A stretch of DNA of 64,000 nt, from positions 29,379 to 93,378 of the forward strand of contig WRBD01000005.1 of assembly GCA_009779835.1 (NCBI GenBank). The letters run 5' to 3'. A program made the position numbers and the translations under genes. The notes under the pieces are model-generated. The model made no database searches. It saw only the letters and a list, made by a program, of their open reading frames with translations, and was not told the DNA's origin. The DNA comes from Defluviitaleaceae bacterium (GTDB lineage Bacteria; Bacillota; Clostridia; Lachnospirales; WQUN01). Positions 63,497 through 64,000 of this stretch are shown in pieces (position 1 is the first letter of the stretch; every line of letters begins with the position of its first letter).

Positions 63497-64000
63497 TCAA
63501 AAATTAGTGATAAAATAGCAAAAACCCATATAGAGGAAGAATAAAATGGCAAAATCAAAATGCTCACGAGAATTGTATTGTAAGTTTCTTGAAGTGACAT
63601 CAACAAGATATTCGGCACTAAGTTTGAGCGAAGTAGCCCCCGAATCAATGTCATTGTCGCATGACAGCATATCAAGGAGCGGTAATTTAGACAAATAATC
63701 ATTCAGTACCGTACACAGCTTTGTATAATCCGGTGTCATAAGGTTGAAGGCTTTAATTGATTGCACGAGCTTGGCGGAATGGATTGCCTGTTCGTCCTGT
63801 TCACATTCAAGCAAAGACAGAGCGGCGGTTTCAAGTCCGTTTAACAGTCTGAGGTGTTGGTTCTGTAAATCACCGTATACTTCGCGGGCTTTATTTTTAG
63901 CTACCACTGTATTAGGTTGTTTCGGTGCGGGTGTTTGCGCTTCGGGCTTAGTCGGTGGCTGTGCAGGTGTTTGCTCAGTAGCCGCGGCATCTTCGGTAGC
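63497..64000 (-). CDS. Unknown protein, C-terminal part (partial)
   Basis: The frame is open through the right window edge, so the start is not seen. The visible part begins with a Pro/Thr/Gln-rich linker (QTPAQPPTKPEAQTPAPKQP), followed by a ~125-residue helical domain (GDLQNQHLRLLNGLETAALSLLECEQDEQAIHSAK). It ends in a hydrophobic DFAILFFLYMGFCYFITNF, which may be a membrane helix or the result of a frameshift. I recognise no family. The 63253-63496 gap holds nothing I can support. Confidence 0.45.
   Translation of the reverse strand, partial: ATEDAAATEQTPAQPPTKPEAQTPAPKQPNTVVAKNKAREVYGDLQNQHLRLLNGLETAALSLLECEQDEQAIHSAKLVQSIKAFNLMTPDYTKLCTVLNDYLSKLPLLDMLSCDNDIDSGATSLKLSAEYLVDVTSRNLQYNSREHFDFAILFFLYMGFCYFITNF

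Overview
The window looks like chromosome from a motile, Gram-positive, low-to-moderate-GC member of the Clostridia (Bacillota). Supporting signs are a YlmC/YmxH-type PRC-barrel protein, AddA, two MurA enzymes, a PadR/HAAS pair, DUF1659/DUF2922 proteins, SLH-domain surface anchoring, AGGAGG-type ribosome sites and clear TTGACA/TATAAT promoters. No marker in the window fixes genus or species.

Layout. 0-1 kb: end of an ABC-2 exporter. 1.2-8.6 kb (minus): a run made of a secreted beta-propeller protein, a WalJ/YycJ-type hydrolase, a nucleotidyltransferase-like protein and AddA; the last three are linked by very short gaps or 8-base overlaps. 8.6-11.3 kb (minus): two tandem murA genes with a palindrome-rich control region. 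11.4-13.8 kb (plus): HAAS membrane protein, PadR regulator, FmdB-like zinc ribbon, DUF503 and GNAT genes behind a promoter that carries an inverted-repeat operator. 13.8-15.3 kb (minus): ylmC, uppP and a TIGR04086 protein. 15.5-20 kb: small membrane and lipoproteins, a broken dockerin gene, a CAP protein, zapA and an aminopeptidase P. 20-23 kb (minus): four tiny DUF1659/DUF2922 genes under a near-consensus promoter, then ddl-murI. 23-24.1 kb: ftsY and a convergent probable 6S RNA. 24.2-26.9 kb: an SLH-anchored cohesin protein and an exported cohesin-like protein. 26.9-28 kb: tRNA-Arg(CCT) and comF.

28-38.7 kb is a late flagellar locus: flgM, flgN, two flgK, flgL, fliW, csrA and a second flgL. 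The flgK and flgL products are enlarged by inserts. It is followed by a 1246-residue secreted protein with VWA domains, a choice-of-anchor-like domain, InlB-type repeats and a dockerin. 42.6-48 kb is decayed: an RCC1-repeat gene without its 5' end, a 22-bp repeat array, a twice-frameshifted MFS gene, and small genes with broken YgjP and YjbQ fragments. 48.0-52.75 kb resembles cargo of a conjugative element or plasmid: amidoligase, gamma-glutamylcyclotransferase-like and DUF4314/DUF6900-type small genes, with recurring hairpins between them. 52.8-60.2 kb (minus) encodes a 2214-residue CHAP/Fn3/InlB/dockerin/cohesin protein and a second exported cohesin-like protein. 60.4-64 kb is mobile-element debris and broken genes.

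The most interesting theme is a cohesin-dockerin surface system with no visible glycoside hydrolases. The window holds an SLH-anchored cohesin, two exported proteins with cohesin-like folds, a giant CHAP protein carrying three cohesin-like modules and two dockerin regions, a VWA-dockerin protein and a dockerin pseudogene. I infer that these build a surface or matrix assembly rather than a classical cellulosome. No interaction can be proved from sequence alone.
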